The notes: generated by a model from the letters alone, not told the origin. Counted from the first letter of the stretch, positions 1 through 7,100 are shown. The stretch is DNA of 51,128 nucleotides from an uncultured Bacteroidales bacterium (GCA_902792535.1 CADAZU010000006.1:1-51128); one strand, 5' to 3'. Numbers and translations are program-made.

Positions 1-1
1 C

Positions 2-91
2 GCAATCTACATCGTTTATTATGTAGTTGTAGTGGCTATCCTTGGAACGGCCGGTTTCGCTTGGCTCGAATGGATGAACATGTTCTCCTAA
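2..91 (+). CDS. C-terminal end of a membrane protein (partial)
   Basis: The window opens inside a reading frame (frame 2) that stops with TAA at 89-91. The 29 visible residues form one hydrophobic segment (AIYIVYYVVVVAILGTAGF) followed by a short tail WLEWMNMFS, so this is the last transmembrane helix of a small inner-membrane protein. The next gene is a DUF2752 protein 12 bases downstream in the same frame register. In Bacteroidetes DUF2752 genes are often paired with CD225/TM2-type small membrane proteins, and that identity is possible here, but too little sequence is visible to assign a family. Confidence 0.6.
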   Translation, partial: AIYIVYYVVVVAILGTAGFAWLEWMNMFS

Positions 92-103
92 ACGGCCGAA
101 AGA

Positions 104-379
104 GTGTTCTTGTTACTGCCCTGTGCATATAAGCAACTCTTTGGTATAAGCTGTCCTTTGTGCGGCTTCCAGCGGGCTATTTTGCTCTTGCTGGATGGCC
201 GCATTTTGGACAGCTTGTATCGTTTTCCTCCATGGCCGGTGATGGCTATATGGCTGCTGATACTTGTTGTCATGAGTGTCCGTGGAAAGACACAGATATA
301 CTTGTCTCTTAAATGGCCTTGGATGATATTATTGCTGAGTCTTGCTTGTAATACCATTTGGCAGAATATTACTGAGTAA
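104..379 (+). CDS. DUF2752 family small membrane protein
   Basis: This 91-residue protein has the DUF2752 hallmark C-P-x-C-G-F-x-R-A (CPLCGFQRA, about residues 17-25) followed by two hydrophobic helices (about 44-58 and 73-83). The biochemical role of the family is unknown; it is an integral membrane protein with a conserved cysteine pair. I chose GTG at 104; TTG at 110 is an alternative, since GAAAGAG lies just before it. It follows the previous membrane gene by 12 bases and is probably co-transcribed with it. A run of short repeats begins right after its stop codon. Confidence 0.75.
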   Translation: MFLLLPCAYKQLFGISCPLCGFQRAILLLLDGRILDSLYRFPPWPVMAIWLLILVVMSVRGKTQIYLSLKWPWMILLLSLACNTIWQNITE

Positions 380-386
380 CAAATAA

Positions 387-435
387 TTCACTCATTCGTT
401 CATTCGTACATTCGTTCATTCGTTCACTCGTTAAC
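387..435 (+). repeat. Short tandem repeat, unit about CATTCGTT (family E)
   Basis: Six imperfect copies of an 8-base unit (CATTCGTT with variants CATTCGTA, CACTCGTT) lie between the DUF2752 stop and the following promoter. It is one of several dispersed short-period repeat families in this window. Confidence 0.8.
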
Positions 436-467
436 TAAGGGCTAATTAGGGCGTAAAGGGTCAAACC

Positions 468-499
468 TTTGCGCCTTTCATTTTTTTGTAGTATCTTTG
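468..499 (+). promoter_or_regulatory. Bacteroidetes-type promoter P1
   Basis: TTTG at 468-471 is separated by 20 bases from TATCTTTG at 492-499, matching the Bacteroidetes primary sigma consensus TTTG-N19/21-TAnnTTTG. It would start a transcript near 506, about 100 bases above the structured leader. Confidence 0.65.
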
Positions 500-569
500 C
501 ACACGCAAATCGCGTGGTGGTACACCTAACGTGCGATAGGTAGCAAAAGCACAAAAAAATGCAGAATTA

Positions 570-601
570 TTTGTGTAATTCAAATTTTTATTGTAAATTT
601 G
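570..601 (+). promoter_or_regulatory. Bacteroidetes-type promoter P2 for the leader RNA
   Basis: TTTG at 570-573 and TAAATTTG at 594-601 are separated by exactly 20 bases. The predicted transcript start, a few bases beyond 601, coincides with the first hairpin (604-622). The RNA would therefore begin with a stable stem. Confidence 0.7.
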
Positions 602-603
602 CA

Positions 604-818
604 GCGTCTTTATGAAAGACGCCCCGTGTCAGCGGACACGGACTACATATTTGAAAAATCTAACACACCAATTAGGTTCACAGAAATCTCGCAAGTTTCA
701 TCGGAATCGTATTCAATTGGCGGATGTTAGTACACGTTTGGTGTACTACTTTTGCTGTATTTACGATTCGGGCAATGCGAGAGCCTCTGTGAAGATACAA
801 CAGAAGTAGTACTTTTTT
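604..818 (+). ncRNA. Structured leader RNA or sRNA with attenuator-like terminator
   Basis: Starting at promoter P2, the RNA can form hairpin 1 (GCGTCTTT 604-611 with AAAGACGC 615-622, loop ATG) and hairpin 2 (CCGTGTC 624-630 with GACACGG 635-641). It can also form an extended stem (CTAACA 660-665 and CCAATT 668-673 with AATTGG 715-720 and TGTTAG 725-730) and a hairpin TAGTACAC 728-735 with GTGTACTA 741-748. Finally, an 18-pair helix joins 743-760 to 795-812, with one G-U pair and one mismatch, and is followed directly by six T (813-818). The 728-748 hairpin and the final helix share bases 743-748, so they exclude each other. That arrangement looks like an anti-terminator and a terminator. 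The RNA could be a free-standing sRNA of about 210 nt or a cis-acting leader of the gene at 907. I do not recognise it as a known riboswitch, 6S, tmRNA or RNase P RNA. Confidence 0.55.
743..818 (+). terminator. Intrinsic terminator-like helix of the leader RNA
   Basis: The left arm 743-760 pairs with 795-812 over 18 positions (17 paired, counting one G-U). The loop is 34 nt and six T follow. The large loop is unusual for a simple terminator and fits a conditional one. Confidence 0.5.
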
Positions 819-906
819 GTACGTGTATATGAAAAATAATCTAATATAATGGAGGAGAATGCCGAAAATCCAATAAAGAGTAGGCAATTTTAAAAATATT
901 ATCACT

Positions 907-1713
907 ATGAGTAGAATCTTTTTCTTAAGTCATCCGAATGATGAGCCTTCGTATCGCGGAGTTTCAACTGGCGGAACTATTACTATTTCGTGGAATACTA
1001 AGACGCATAAGCGAAAGTTTATAAAACGAGAAGGAAAATACGTAGATAAGAGCGGCAAAATAACAGAAGACAAACTCTTCTTTTGGGGAGAATATGAGCC
1101 TGACTCTGTTGCAACCGTCATAAGCACCACAAAGCCAATAGCCGTTCATACAACTCTACGCCCTGTGAGTACTTTGCTGCCTATGCCAAATAACGCGGCC
1201 AACACAGATCCGTATGTTTATGGCTGTTTTAGAAATATATGCTGCCGACGCGGGAATACGAAGTACCATCCAGGGGATATTCTTGTATTCGGAACGATGA
1301 ATGTGCAAAAAAATAGTATTGAGGTGGATACGATTATCGTTGTAAAAGAAATTGCGCCCGTGAGTTCTCTGTTGCCAACAGACGAATACTTTCTAGCTGC
1401 TGTAATGCCCATGAAGGAACAGAAGAAAGATTTTGTAGAAGGAAAGATATATGGTTCCGAGAGTGAATATTTCAGTTTTGTTCCATGTCTCCCTGCCGGT
1501 AGTTTGACGGATACTAATGCCGCTAGTGCTTTTAAAAAACCAATAATAGATCTTTATGTATTTGGTACGGTTGTAAAACAAAGTGCCTATGGAAAAGTAT
1601 GCAAAAATGTACCAATAAAGTCAGCTGCCGAATACCGCAAATATTGGGGAATGATTACGAGTGCTGTTTATAAATGCGGTTTGGAATTAGGCATTTATAT
1701 TCAACCTGTTTAA
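907..1713 (+). CDS. Hypothetical protein (268 aa) upstream of the lectin-domain surface protein
   Basis: I do not recognise this family. The protein has no signal peptide and no membrane segment, so it is probably cytoplasmic. Visible features are an N-terminal FFLSHPNDEPSYRG segment, FFWGEYEPDS (about 57-66), a cysteine cluster in GCFRNICCRRG (about 106-116), and HPGDILVFGT (about 120-129). The HPGDILVFGT segment resembles the P-G-D-x-V-x-x-G turn seen in PUA-like and nucleotide-modification-associated domains; that resemblance is weak. The start ATG follows an AT-rich leader TATTATCACT that also precedes galK. The stop is 20 bases before the surface protein gene, so the two are probably co-transcribed. 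Base composition is more AT-rich than the housekeeping part of the window, which hints at horizontal origin. Confidence 0.75.
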   Translation: MSRIFFLSHPNDEPSYRGVSTGGTITISWNTKTHKRKFIKREGKYVDKSGKITEDKLFFWGEYEPDSVATVISTTKPIAVHTTLRPVSTLLPMPNNAANTDPYVYGCFRNICCRRGNTKYHPGDILVFGTMNVQKNSIEVDTIIVVKEIAPVSSLLPTDEYFLAAVMPMKEQKKDFVEGKIYGSESEYFSFVPCLPAGSLTDTNAASAFKKPIIDLYVFGTVVKQSAYGKVCKNVPIKSAAEYRKYWGMITSAVYKCGLELGIYIQPV

Positions 1714-1733
1714 AATATTATAATTAAGTTATT

Positions 1734-4694
1734 ATGAGAAAAAAGATTTTCACTTTTTTGCTTGCCATTGCTGTAAGCGCAGGAACACTCATTGCTCAAA
1801 ACAGCACCAATACCGTTGGTGTGTTTAGCGTAAGCGCGACCCGAAAAGTAGCATTCTCTCCAGGCAACTTGCAGTATAATGCAGCACAGGGTAGTCACCA
1901 GTGTGCTGATGGAACAACCAAACCAGGTACTTGGCGTTTTGCAGAGCACCAGTGGGATTATGTAGGTTCGGCGAACGAGAATGTTTCCTCCTCGTACAAC
2001 GGCTGGATAGACCTCTTTGGTTGGGGCACGAGCGGCTGGAACAATACGGAAAACGATTCGTATGCTGTGAATTATAACCCGTGGTCAACCAGTGCAAGCA
2101 AGGTAAACAGCACCTACAATTATTATGGTTACGGTCCATCGACAAATCAGACGGATAAGAATCTGACAGGTACGAGTGCCAATTATGACTGGGGTGTATA
2201 TAACCAGATAGGCAATGATGCTCCGGGCAGTTGGCGTACGCTGACAAAGGATGAATGGGGATATCTGTTCCATGGTCGTACCAATTATGCCAATCTGTTT
2301 GGTTTGGGCAAGGTAAATGGTGTACAGGGTACGATTATTCTTCCTGATAGTTGGGTAGCCCCTGTCGGTTTGACATTTACACCGAGCACAGGCAAAGGTT
2401 TGTCTTGGCGGGGCAGTGATTACTACGATAGTAATGGCGGCCATTATTCGGACAACACGTACACGTCTTCTCAGTGGGAGTTGATGGAGTCAGCGGGCGC
2501 AGTGTTCTTGCCTGCTGCGGGCTACCGCAGCGGCACGACTGTCCTCGACGTGAGGACGAACGGCGACTACTGGTCCTCTACGCAGAACGGCACGAGCTAC
2601 GCGTACGACCTCTACTTCCACCCAAGCTGGCTCGAACCGCAGGACGGCAGCAGCCGCTACATCGGGTTCTCTGTGCGCCTCGTGCGGGCAGCACAGAACG
2701 AACAAGAGCCTGTATATAGTTTGAGTGTATCCGTTGAAGGTGAAGGAACGGTAACGGGAGCAGGCGAATACAAGAACGGCACAACGGCTACCCTGACCGC
2801 CACTGCTGCAAGCGGTTATACGTTCTCGCAGTGGTCTGACGGCAATACCAACAACCCGCGCACCATTACGGTGACGCAGAACATGACTTTGACCGCCGTA
2901 TTCGCAAAAAATACGTTCCTCATATCTTTTGTCAATTACGATGGAACAGAGTTGCAAAGCAGTGAAGTAGAATATGGCGAAACACCTGTCTATACCGATG
3001 CAATTCCAATCAAACCTGCTGATGAGCAATACACCTATTCATTCAGCGGTTGGACACCGGAAATCGTTGCTGTTACAGACGATGCAACCTACACGGCACA
3101 GTTTACGAGTACGCTCAATATGTATGCAATTACGTTCGTCAATTACGATGGTTCAGAGTTGCAAAGCAGCGAGGTAGCCTATGGCGAAACACCTGTCTAT
3201 ACGGGCGAGACTCCGATCAAACCAGCTGATGCGCAATATACCTATTCGTTCAGCGGATGGGATGCAGATTTGGTTGCCGTAACAGGCGAAGCAACCTATA
3301 CGGCTATGTTTGCAAGTTTGCCGATAGCATCGTCAAACTCAATATTCATCCACAATGGAGAGAATCCAAACTTATGCGATTTGGGGGCACAGAATTTCTC
3401 ACATATTATCATAGAACCGGGTGGAGAATTGAATATAAATCAATCTTGTGTCCATGTTGAAGCAATAACCATTATTTCTACCGGCGTTAAGTCCGGTCAG
3501 ATACATCATGGCAATAATCCAATCCCCACTGACCGTATTTTCATGGAATATGTGCTTAACCCTGTTGGGGAAAACGCTTCGCCGAATCTATGGTACGCAT
3601 TTGCCGTGCCGTTTGAAGTGGATATTGAAACCGGCATCACACGTGCTTATGGCAATAAAAATCACGTTTCTGGTACAGACTTCCTTGTGAAAGAATTCGA
3701 TGGTTCTCTCCGTGCTACGACGGGTAAAGGCTGGAAAAGTAAACTGACGGGTACACTTGAGCCGGGAAGGTTCTACGTGATCGGTATAGACGGCAACTGC
3801 AATCGTTGGCTATTTGAGAAAACGTCAGAGGCTGCTTTTGAAGGTGATAATCATATGAATATATATTACTACTCTGCCAATAACGCAAAAAATAATGGTT
3901 GGAACGGTATGGGCAATACGCAATTGGAATATACGACCATGGATTTGAGCAACTTGGGCATTGAGTACATACTTACCTACAACAGCCAGTTTGACAAATA
4001 CGATATCGGTCTTGTCAGTGAGTCCAGCCTCTGTGTCGGCCAGCCGTTCATCATTCAAACCCCTGTTGCTGGCGAGTTTGATTTTATTCATGGCCACACT
4101 TCTTCTGCAATGCCTGCATTATACGCCGATAGGCAGACACTTAAACCGCTGATGCACTTTACATTAGCGGATGAGACTCAAAGCACCGGAATCGACCATA
4201 TGTACCTGACGATGCATGATGATGCTACTCCGGCATATACCATCGGTCGGGATGTGACACGCATGAGCAACACATGCACAACGGCTGCCCAACTATGGTG
4301 TACCACGGAGGACGGCGTACAACTGAGCGCACATGGCATTGAGATGCCGACCAACTCGACAACCGTTAATCTGGAACTCTTTGCTCCGGCGGCAGGCGAA
4401 TATCTCTTATCGATGGCTTCGCGTGCAATGGACGGTTACGAAGTCGAACTGTTGTACAATGGTACATGGGTTGCCACGCTTAATAACGGACTGCCTTTGA
4501 CCTTGACACTCAACTCCGGTGTTAATAACGGCTATGCGCTCCGTATCACACGACATAATGTACCGACGGACCTTGAAAGCATCACTCCCTCCGATGCCGT
4601 AAACGGCGAGAAACGTATCATTGATGGTGTTCTGTACATCCTCCATAACGGCCGTATGTACGATGCGCAAGGTAAGCAATTAAAAGATAATTAA
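1734..4694 (+). CDS. Large secreted surface protein with DGR-like C-type-lectin domain and InlB-type repeats
   Basis: This 986-residue protein starts with a signal peptide (about 1-21, ending LIAQ). Residues about 26-318 form a Fibrobacter succinogenes major paralogous / formylglycine-enzyme-like lectin fold, ending in DYWSSTQNG and GFSVRLVRA motifs. Residues about 327-393 look like a divergent InlB B-repeat. Two 69-residue Listeria-Bacteroides (InlB) repeats sharing FVNYDG and SSEV.YGETPVYT follow to about 528. The last 400 residues are a Bacteroidales-type surface region. The C-terminus is a short tail (IDGVLYILHNGRMYDAQGK) shared in pattern with three other secreted proteins here. It is probably exported and displayed to bind a ligand. 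Bases 2520-2663 are GC-rich and dominated by NNC codons, as in targets of diversity-generating retroelements. No reverse transcriptase is in the window. Confidence 0.85.
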   Translation: MRKKIFTFLLAIAVSAGTLIAQNSTNTVGVFSVSATRKVAFSPGNLQYNAAQGSHQCADGTTKPGTWRFAEHQWDYVGSANENVSSSYNGWIDLFGWGTSGWNNTENDSYAVNYNPWSTSASKVNSTYNYYGYGPSTNQTDKNLTGTSANYDWGVYNQIGNDAPGSWRTLTKDEWGYLFHGRTNYANLFGLGKVNGVQGTIILPDSWVAPVGLTFTPSTGKGLSWRGSDYYDSNGGHYSDNTYTSSQWELMESAGAVFLPAAGYRSGTTVLDVRTNGDYWSSTQNGTSYAYDLYFHPSWLEPQDGSSRYIGFSVRLVRAAQNEQEPVYSLSVSVEGEGTVTGAGEYKNGTTATLTATAASGYTFSQWSDGNTNNPRTITVTQNMTLTAVFAKNTFLISFVNYDGTELQSSEVEYGETPVYTDAIPIKPADEQYTYSFSGWTPEIVAVTDDATYTAQFTSTLNMYAITFVNYDGSELQSSEVAYGETPVYTGETPIKPADAQYTYSFSGWDADLVAVTGEATYTAMFASLPIASSNSIFIHNGENPNLCDLGAQNFSHIIIEPGGELNINQSCVHVEAITIISTGVKSGQIHHGNNPIPTDRIFMEYVLNPVGENASPNLWYAFAVPFEVDIETGITRAYGNKNHVSGTDFLVKEFDGSLRATTGKGWKSKLTGTLEPGRFYVIGIDGNCNRWLFEKTSEAAFEGDNHMNIYYYSANNAKNNGWNGMGNTQLEYTTMDLSNLGIEYILTYNSQFDKYDIGLVSESSLCVGQPFIIQTPVAGEFDFIHGHTSSAMPALYADRQTLKPLMHFTLADETQSTGIDHMYLTMHDDATPAYTIGRDVTRMSNTCTTAAQLWCTTEDGVQLSAHGIEMPTNSTTVNLELFAPAAGEYLLSMASRAMDGYEVELLYNGTWVATLNNGLPLTLTLNSGVNNGYALRITRHNVPTDLESITPSDAVNGEKRIIDGVLYILHNGRMYDAQGKQLKDN
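2490..2690 (+). other. DGR-like variable region within the lectin domain
   Basis: By hand count, 116 of the 180 bases at 2521-2700 are G or C (64 percent), whereas the surrounding gene is nearer 45 percent. Of the 48 codons from 2520 to 2663, 32 end in C, and they code for very mixed residues (TAC, CTC, GAC, AGC, CAC, ATC, CGC). That is what adenine-directed mutagenesis of AAC codons produces. The segment sits at the end of a C-type-lectin fold (SAGAVFLPAAG at its start, GFSVRLV at its end), the usual place of a DGR variable repeat. The matching template repeat was not found in this window. Confidence 0.6.
2916..3318 (+). repeat. Tandem duplication encoding two InlB-type repeats
   Basis: Two copies with a period of 207 bases (69 codons) share long identical blocks, for example around GTCAATTACGATGG (2931 and 3138) and TATGGCGAAACACCTGTCTA. 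The near-identity at the DNA level indicates a recent duplication or gene conversion. Confidence 0.8.
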
Positions 4695-4706
4695 GCAATA
4701 TACTTT

Positions 4707-4868
4707 ATGAAAAAGACGTATCAAACGACGAAAACGGAAACGGTTCTTATTATGCCTATGAGCCTGATGATTCCCGTTAGTGATCCGAGTGAACCGCAAT
4801 TACTTCCCAAGGGGCATTATGTCCCGGGACCGGGAGCAAGTTACGATCCTCAGGGTAACATTTTGTAA
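4707..4868 (+). CDS. Small protein of 53 aa after the surface protein
   Basis: ATG at 4707 opens 53 codons: MKKTYQTTKTETVLIMPMSL, then MIPVSDPSEP and a Pro/Gly-rich end (VPGPGASYDPQGN). It begins 12 bases after the surface protein stop and is followed directly by a strong terminator, so it is the last gene of that operon. The MKKTY start with a hydrophobic middle is typical of very small Bacteroidales proteins that follow surface or lectin genes, but their function is unknown to me. There is no clear cleavage site, lipobox or metal motif. Confidence 0.6.
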   Translation: MKKTYQTTKTETVLIMPMSLMIPVSDPSEPQLLPKGHYVPGPGASYDPQGNIL

Positions 4869-4870
4869 GA

Positions 4871-4907
4871 AACAAGGGCGGTCATCCAACCGCCCTTGTT
4901 TTTATTT
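4871..4907 (+). terminator. Rho-independent terminator
   Basis: AACAAGGGCGGT (4871-4882) pairs perfectly with ACCGCCCTTGTT (4889-4900) around a 6-base loop, followed by a T-rich tract. It ends the operon that starts at the leader RNA. Confidence 0.9.
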
Positions 4908-5139
4908 TTCATGTCATCAATATCTGCGAAATGAAATTCTCTCAGAGCGAATATTCCATTGACAAAGAATATGAATTACAACTTCGAAACAAAGTCAATC
5001 ATTCTCGGCTACGACCATCGGGCTGTTACCAAAAAACTAAAAAAAGCGCTCCATGAACGAAACAGGGTGTCTTGCCCTACAGATAACGAAAGAAAAGGAA
5101 TAAGAAAAAAGAACCAAAAAAGAATTATAAAAAACTGTC

Positions 5140-5173
5140 CCCGACGTAGTCGGGAGACCCCTGCAAAGCAGGG
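5140..5173. repeat. Twin small hairpins
   Basis: CCCGAC (5140-5145) pairs with GTCGGG (5149-5154), and CCCTGC (5159-5164) pairs with GCAGGG (5168-5173), each with a 3-base loop. The two-hairpin layout resembles the pair at 604-641. Confidence 0.7.
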
Positions 5174-5250
5174 ACGGACTGAGCACATGTATGCGCGCGA
5201 AGCCAAACTGGCGGATAGTTATTGTGCCCTCCTGGTGTAGTCCTTATTAC

Positions 5251-5313
5251 ATGGTCCCGTGATGCTCACGTTGGTCCCATTACCTGCCAAGCACGTGAGC
5301 ATCACGGGACCAT
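5251..5313. repeat. Perfect 20-bp inverted repeat
   Basis: The left arm ATGGTCCCGTGATGCTCACG (5251-5270) and its exact reverse complement (5294-5313) flank 23 bases. Part of the arm recurs as ACATGATCCCGTGATGGTCC at 6151-6170. The GC-rich palindrome in an AT-rich gap suggests a REP-like element or the remnant of a mobile element. Confidence 0.85.
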
Positions 5314-5399
5314 CTTACGAGAAAAGAATAAGAAAAGAGCATCCTCTTTTCGTAAAAAAATGCTCTCTTGATTGAATTTTCAGAATTTTTAACTATATT

Positions 5400-5681
5400 A
5401 TGCTGTACGACAATAAAAGATTTATGACAGACGAAGAATTTACCAAAGAGCAGATGGACGAACAGCGCAAAGAGGTATCCCGTTTGCGGAGCGAACTGAA
5501 AGCCTTCAACAAAGCACGAGCAACCATGTCCAAAGAAGAAAAAGAGCGCACCCGCCAGCAGGCCAATGACTTACAAGATCAATATGACCGTGCGTTAGGG
5601 AGGTTATATACCATGCGTAATTATTTCCTGTGGAACAGTTGTGTTGGCCGCGAGTATATCTCCGCATATGATAAGGATTGA
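5400..5681 (+). CDS. Small coiled-coil hypothetical protein (93 aa)
   Basis: The product is highly charged and helical from about residue 10 to 70 (EEFTKEQMDEQRKEVSRLR onward), with heptad-like spacing, then ends in a short aromatic segment (YFLWNSCVGREYISAY). I do not recognise the family. The start may be ATG at 5400 or ATG at 5424 (MTDEEF). No signal peptide is visible. It stands alone between two repeat-rich intervals. Confidence 0.5.
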   Translation: MLYDNKRFMTDEEFTKEQMDEQRKEVSRLRSELKAFNKARATMSKEEKERTRQQANDLQDQYDRALGRLYTMRNYFLWNSCVGREYISAYDKD

Positions 5682-5732
5682 ATCCCGCTCTTCCTCGTGC
5701 ATGTCCAAATTTGCCCTCTATAAAAATTTGCA

Positions 5733-5836
5733 TTGAGATTCTTGAGACACTTGAGACACTTTTGTCTAATTTGCTCATTTTTAGATGAATCGTTACTCAT
5801 GGAAATCCCAACTGTATCAACTGTCTCAACTGTCTC
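5733..5836. repeat. Inverted arrays of 9-base units
   Basis: The left array has three units (TTGAGATTC, TTGAGACAC, TTGAGACAC; 5733-5759). The right array has three units (AACTGTATC, AACTGTCTC, AACTGTCTC; 5810-5836). The right array is nearly the reverse complement of the left one, with about 50 bases between. Confidence 0.75.
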
Positions 5837-6175
5837 ACATCATTTTTTGTTCTGACCGTTCTGTCATTTTTTTTGCTTTGCACTTTCTCGTTCCAAAGTG
5901 CAAATAGTGCAATGTCATTTTTTAATGCATCAACCAAGTTTGGAACCTTCTAGAGACCCCGAAAATTTTAATTTTTGCGGAGAGCGGAGGCAGGAGTTAC
6001 CTCGTTGATTAAGCGGAGTGGTATCGACTTTGTAACCTCCTTGCAGAACGCGAAGGTGATAGATTTTGCCTCCTTTGTAACTATATATAGAGGGGTATGG
6101 AATATGCTCCGCTATTGTTCTGATTGTACTTTTCTTAGGGCGTCGTCGGGACATGATCCCGTGATGGTCCTGTTC

Positions 6176-6242
6176 TAATCCTCACATTTGTTCGGAACGA
6201 TTATTGCTAATCCTCACACACATTTACTACGGAACGATTATT
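6176..6242 (+). repeat. Tandem imperfect repeat before a promoter
   Basis: Two copies of TAATCCTCACA...CGGAACGATTATT (about 6176-6205 and 6208-6242) lie about 40 bases upstream of the promoter at 6281. They could be paired regulator sites. Confidence 0.65.
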
Positions 6243-6280
6243 TCCCAATAATAGAAAAGTAGCAGAAAATCGCCCTTTCT

Positions 6281-6312
6281 CTTGCATATATCAAAAAAAA
6301 GCAGTACATTTG
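6281..6312 (+). promoter_or_regulatory. Bacteroidetes-type promoter
   Basis: CTTG (6281-6284), 20 bases, then TACATTTG (6305-6312), 20 bases before the ATG at 6332. The spacer begins CATATATCAAAA, shared with the galK and recQ promoters. Confidence 0.7.
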
Positions 6313-6331
6313 CAGGCAAATTTGTGTCGTT

Positions 6332-7009
6332 ATGACATTTGAGGAACTGAAACAGATTACCAAACAACGCGAAAAACGTACGATTGAGTACAAAGAAGCG
6401 TGGAGCGAGTTGCCCGGCAACTTGTTCGAGACCGTTTGCGCGTTCCTCAACCGCGACGGCGGTGTGATCGTTTTAGGAGCACATGACTATACTCCGCATC
6501 CAAAGAATCCGCATTTGGCGAATTTCTTCGTGCAGATGGGACGCGCGGAGCACTTGGGAACCGGCGTGCGTAACTTATACCACTATGCTCCTATTTATCT
6601 CGGAGCCGAACCTACTATCACCGACGATGATATGTTCCGTATCCGTCTAAACATTGCCGAGTCCAAACAAGCAGAAATGGCTATGGGGGGGGCAGAAAGC
6701 GGGAAGAAAGATGCACAGGATGTCACAATAAATGTCCCCCAAAATATCACTGTAAATGTCCTAGAAAACATAGCGGACAAACTAACTGAAAGACAGAGAC
6801 TTATAGTGCAACGCTTACTGGCTACCGGGCAACAGAATGTCCTAGAAAATGTCCTAGAAAATGTCCTAGAAACATCCGCATCACTTGCAAAGTATTTCCA
6901 AGTGGATGCAAGGACTATTCGCCGTGATTTAAACGCCCTTCAATCGCGAGGCATCATCCGTCGTGTCGGGCCGGACAGAGGCGGTCATTGGGAGATACTT
7001 TTACCTTAG
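6332..7009 (+). CDS. AlbA_2/RecG-like ATP-binding DNA-binding protein, internally shortened
   Basis: Residues 1-52 match the start of a Schlafen AlbA_2 (divergent AAA_4) domain (TIEYKEAWSELPGN, AFLNRDGGVIVLGAHD). The text then jumps at about residue 52-56 to the C-terminal part of the usual protein, NPHLANFFVQMGRAEHLGTG (HATPase_c_4 type). A winged-helix segment ends the protein (TSASLAKYFQVDARTIRRD). Full-length relatives are generally 400-500 aa; this one is 225 aa, consistent with an in-frame internal deletion that removed most of AlbA_2 and the middle. Repeated NVLE units precede the helix-turn-helix. Full-length members are predicted transcriptional regulators or helicase-like proteins. 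Whether this short form is active is unknown. Confidence 0.7.
   Translation: MTFEELKQITKQREKRTIEYKEAWSELPGNLFETVCAFLNRDGGVIVLGAHDYTPHPKNPHLANFFVQMGRAEHLGTGVRNLYHYAPIYLGAEPTITDDDMFRIRLNIAESKQAEMAMGGAESGKKDAQDVTINVPQNITVNVLENIADKLTERQRLIVQRLLATGQQNVLENVLENVLETSASLAKYFQVDARTIRRDLNALQSRGIIRRVGPDRGGHWEILLP
6836..6871 (+). repeat. 12-base in-frame tandem repeat (NVLE)
   Basis: AATGTCCTAGAA occurs three times in tandem (6836-6847, 6848-6859, 6860-6871), with a fourth copy at 6754-6765. Copy-number change would add or remove NVLE without a frameshift. Confidence 0.9.
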
Positions 7010-7100
7010 AAACGTTTGAGCCATCAATTCCAAAGTGTCACTATAAATGTCACTATAAACAAAAGTCAAAAAATAATCAAAACACAAATAATTTAACATT

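Larger units (their letters stand above)
4908..5399. other. Gene-poor interval with hairpins
   Basis: No convincing gene is seen. The interval is A-rich. It holds a pair of small hairpins (5140-5173), a perfect 20-bp inverted repeat (5251-5313) and a weaker stem near 5315-5357. An open frame at 4959-5240 is lysine- and arginine-rich without recognisable content and runs through both hairpins. Confidence 0.6.
5682..6280. other. Gene-poor interval, possibly an eroded mobile element
   Basis: No plus- or minus-strand frame here looks like a protein. The interval holds 9-base repeat arrays in inverted orientation (5733-5836), a fragment of the 5251 palindrome (6151-6170) and a tandem 31-34-base repeat (6176-6242). 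Mixed composition and repeat remnants suggest decay of inserted DNA, but no integrase or transposase fragment could be read. Confidence 0.4.

Noticed and set aside
612-809. Open frame of 65 codons inside the leader RNA
   Set aside because: It coincides with the stems of the structured RNA and has no protein-like features.
604-818. 6S RNA, tmRNA, RNase P RNA or retron ncRNA
   Set aside because: The 5' end pairs locally and not with the 3' end, none of the conserved cores of those RNAs is present, and no retron reverse transcriptase is nearby.
4959-5240. Open frame of 93 codons
   Set aside because: It is rich in Lys/Arg from A-rich DNA, runs through two hairpins and shows no domain.
5506-6154. 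Minus-strand frames at 5506-5778 and 5930-6154
   Set aside because: The first lies opposite the small coiled-coil gene. The second has no recognisable content; a decayed mobile-element gene is possible but not supported.
4908-6280. DGR template repeat
   Set aside because: I looked for a copy of the GC-rich lectin block in the gaps around the surface protein and found none.
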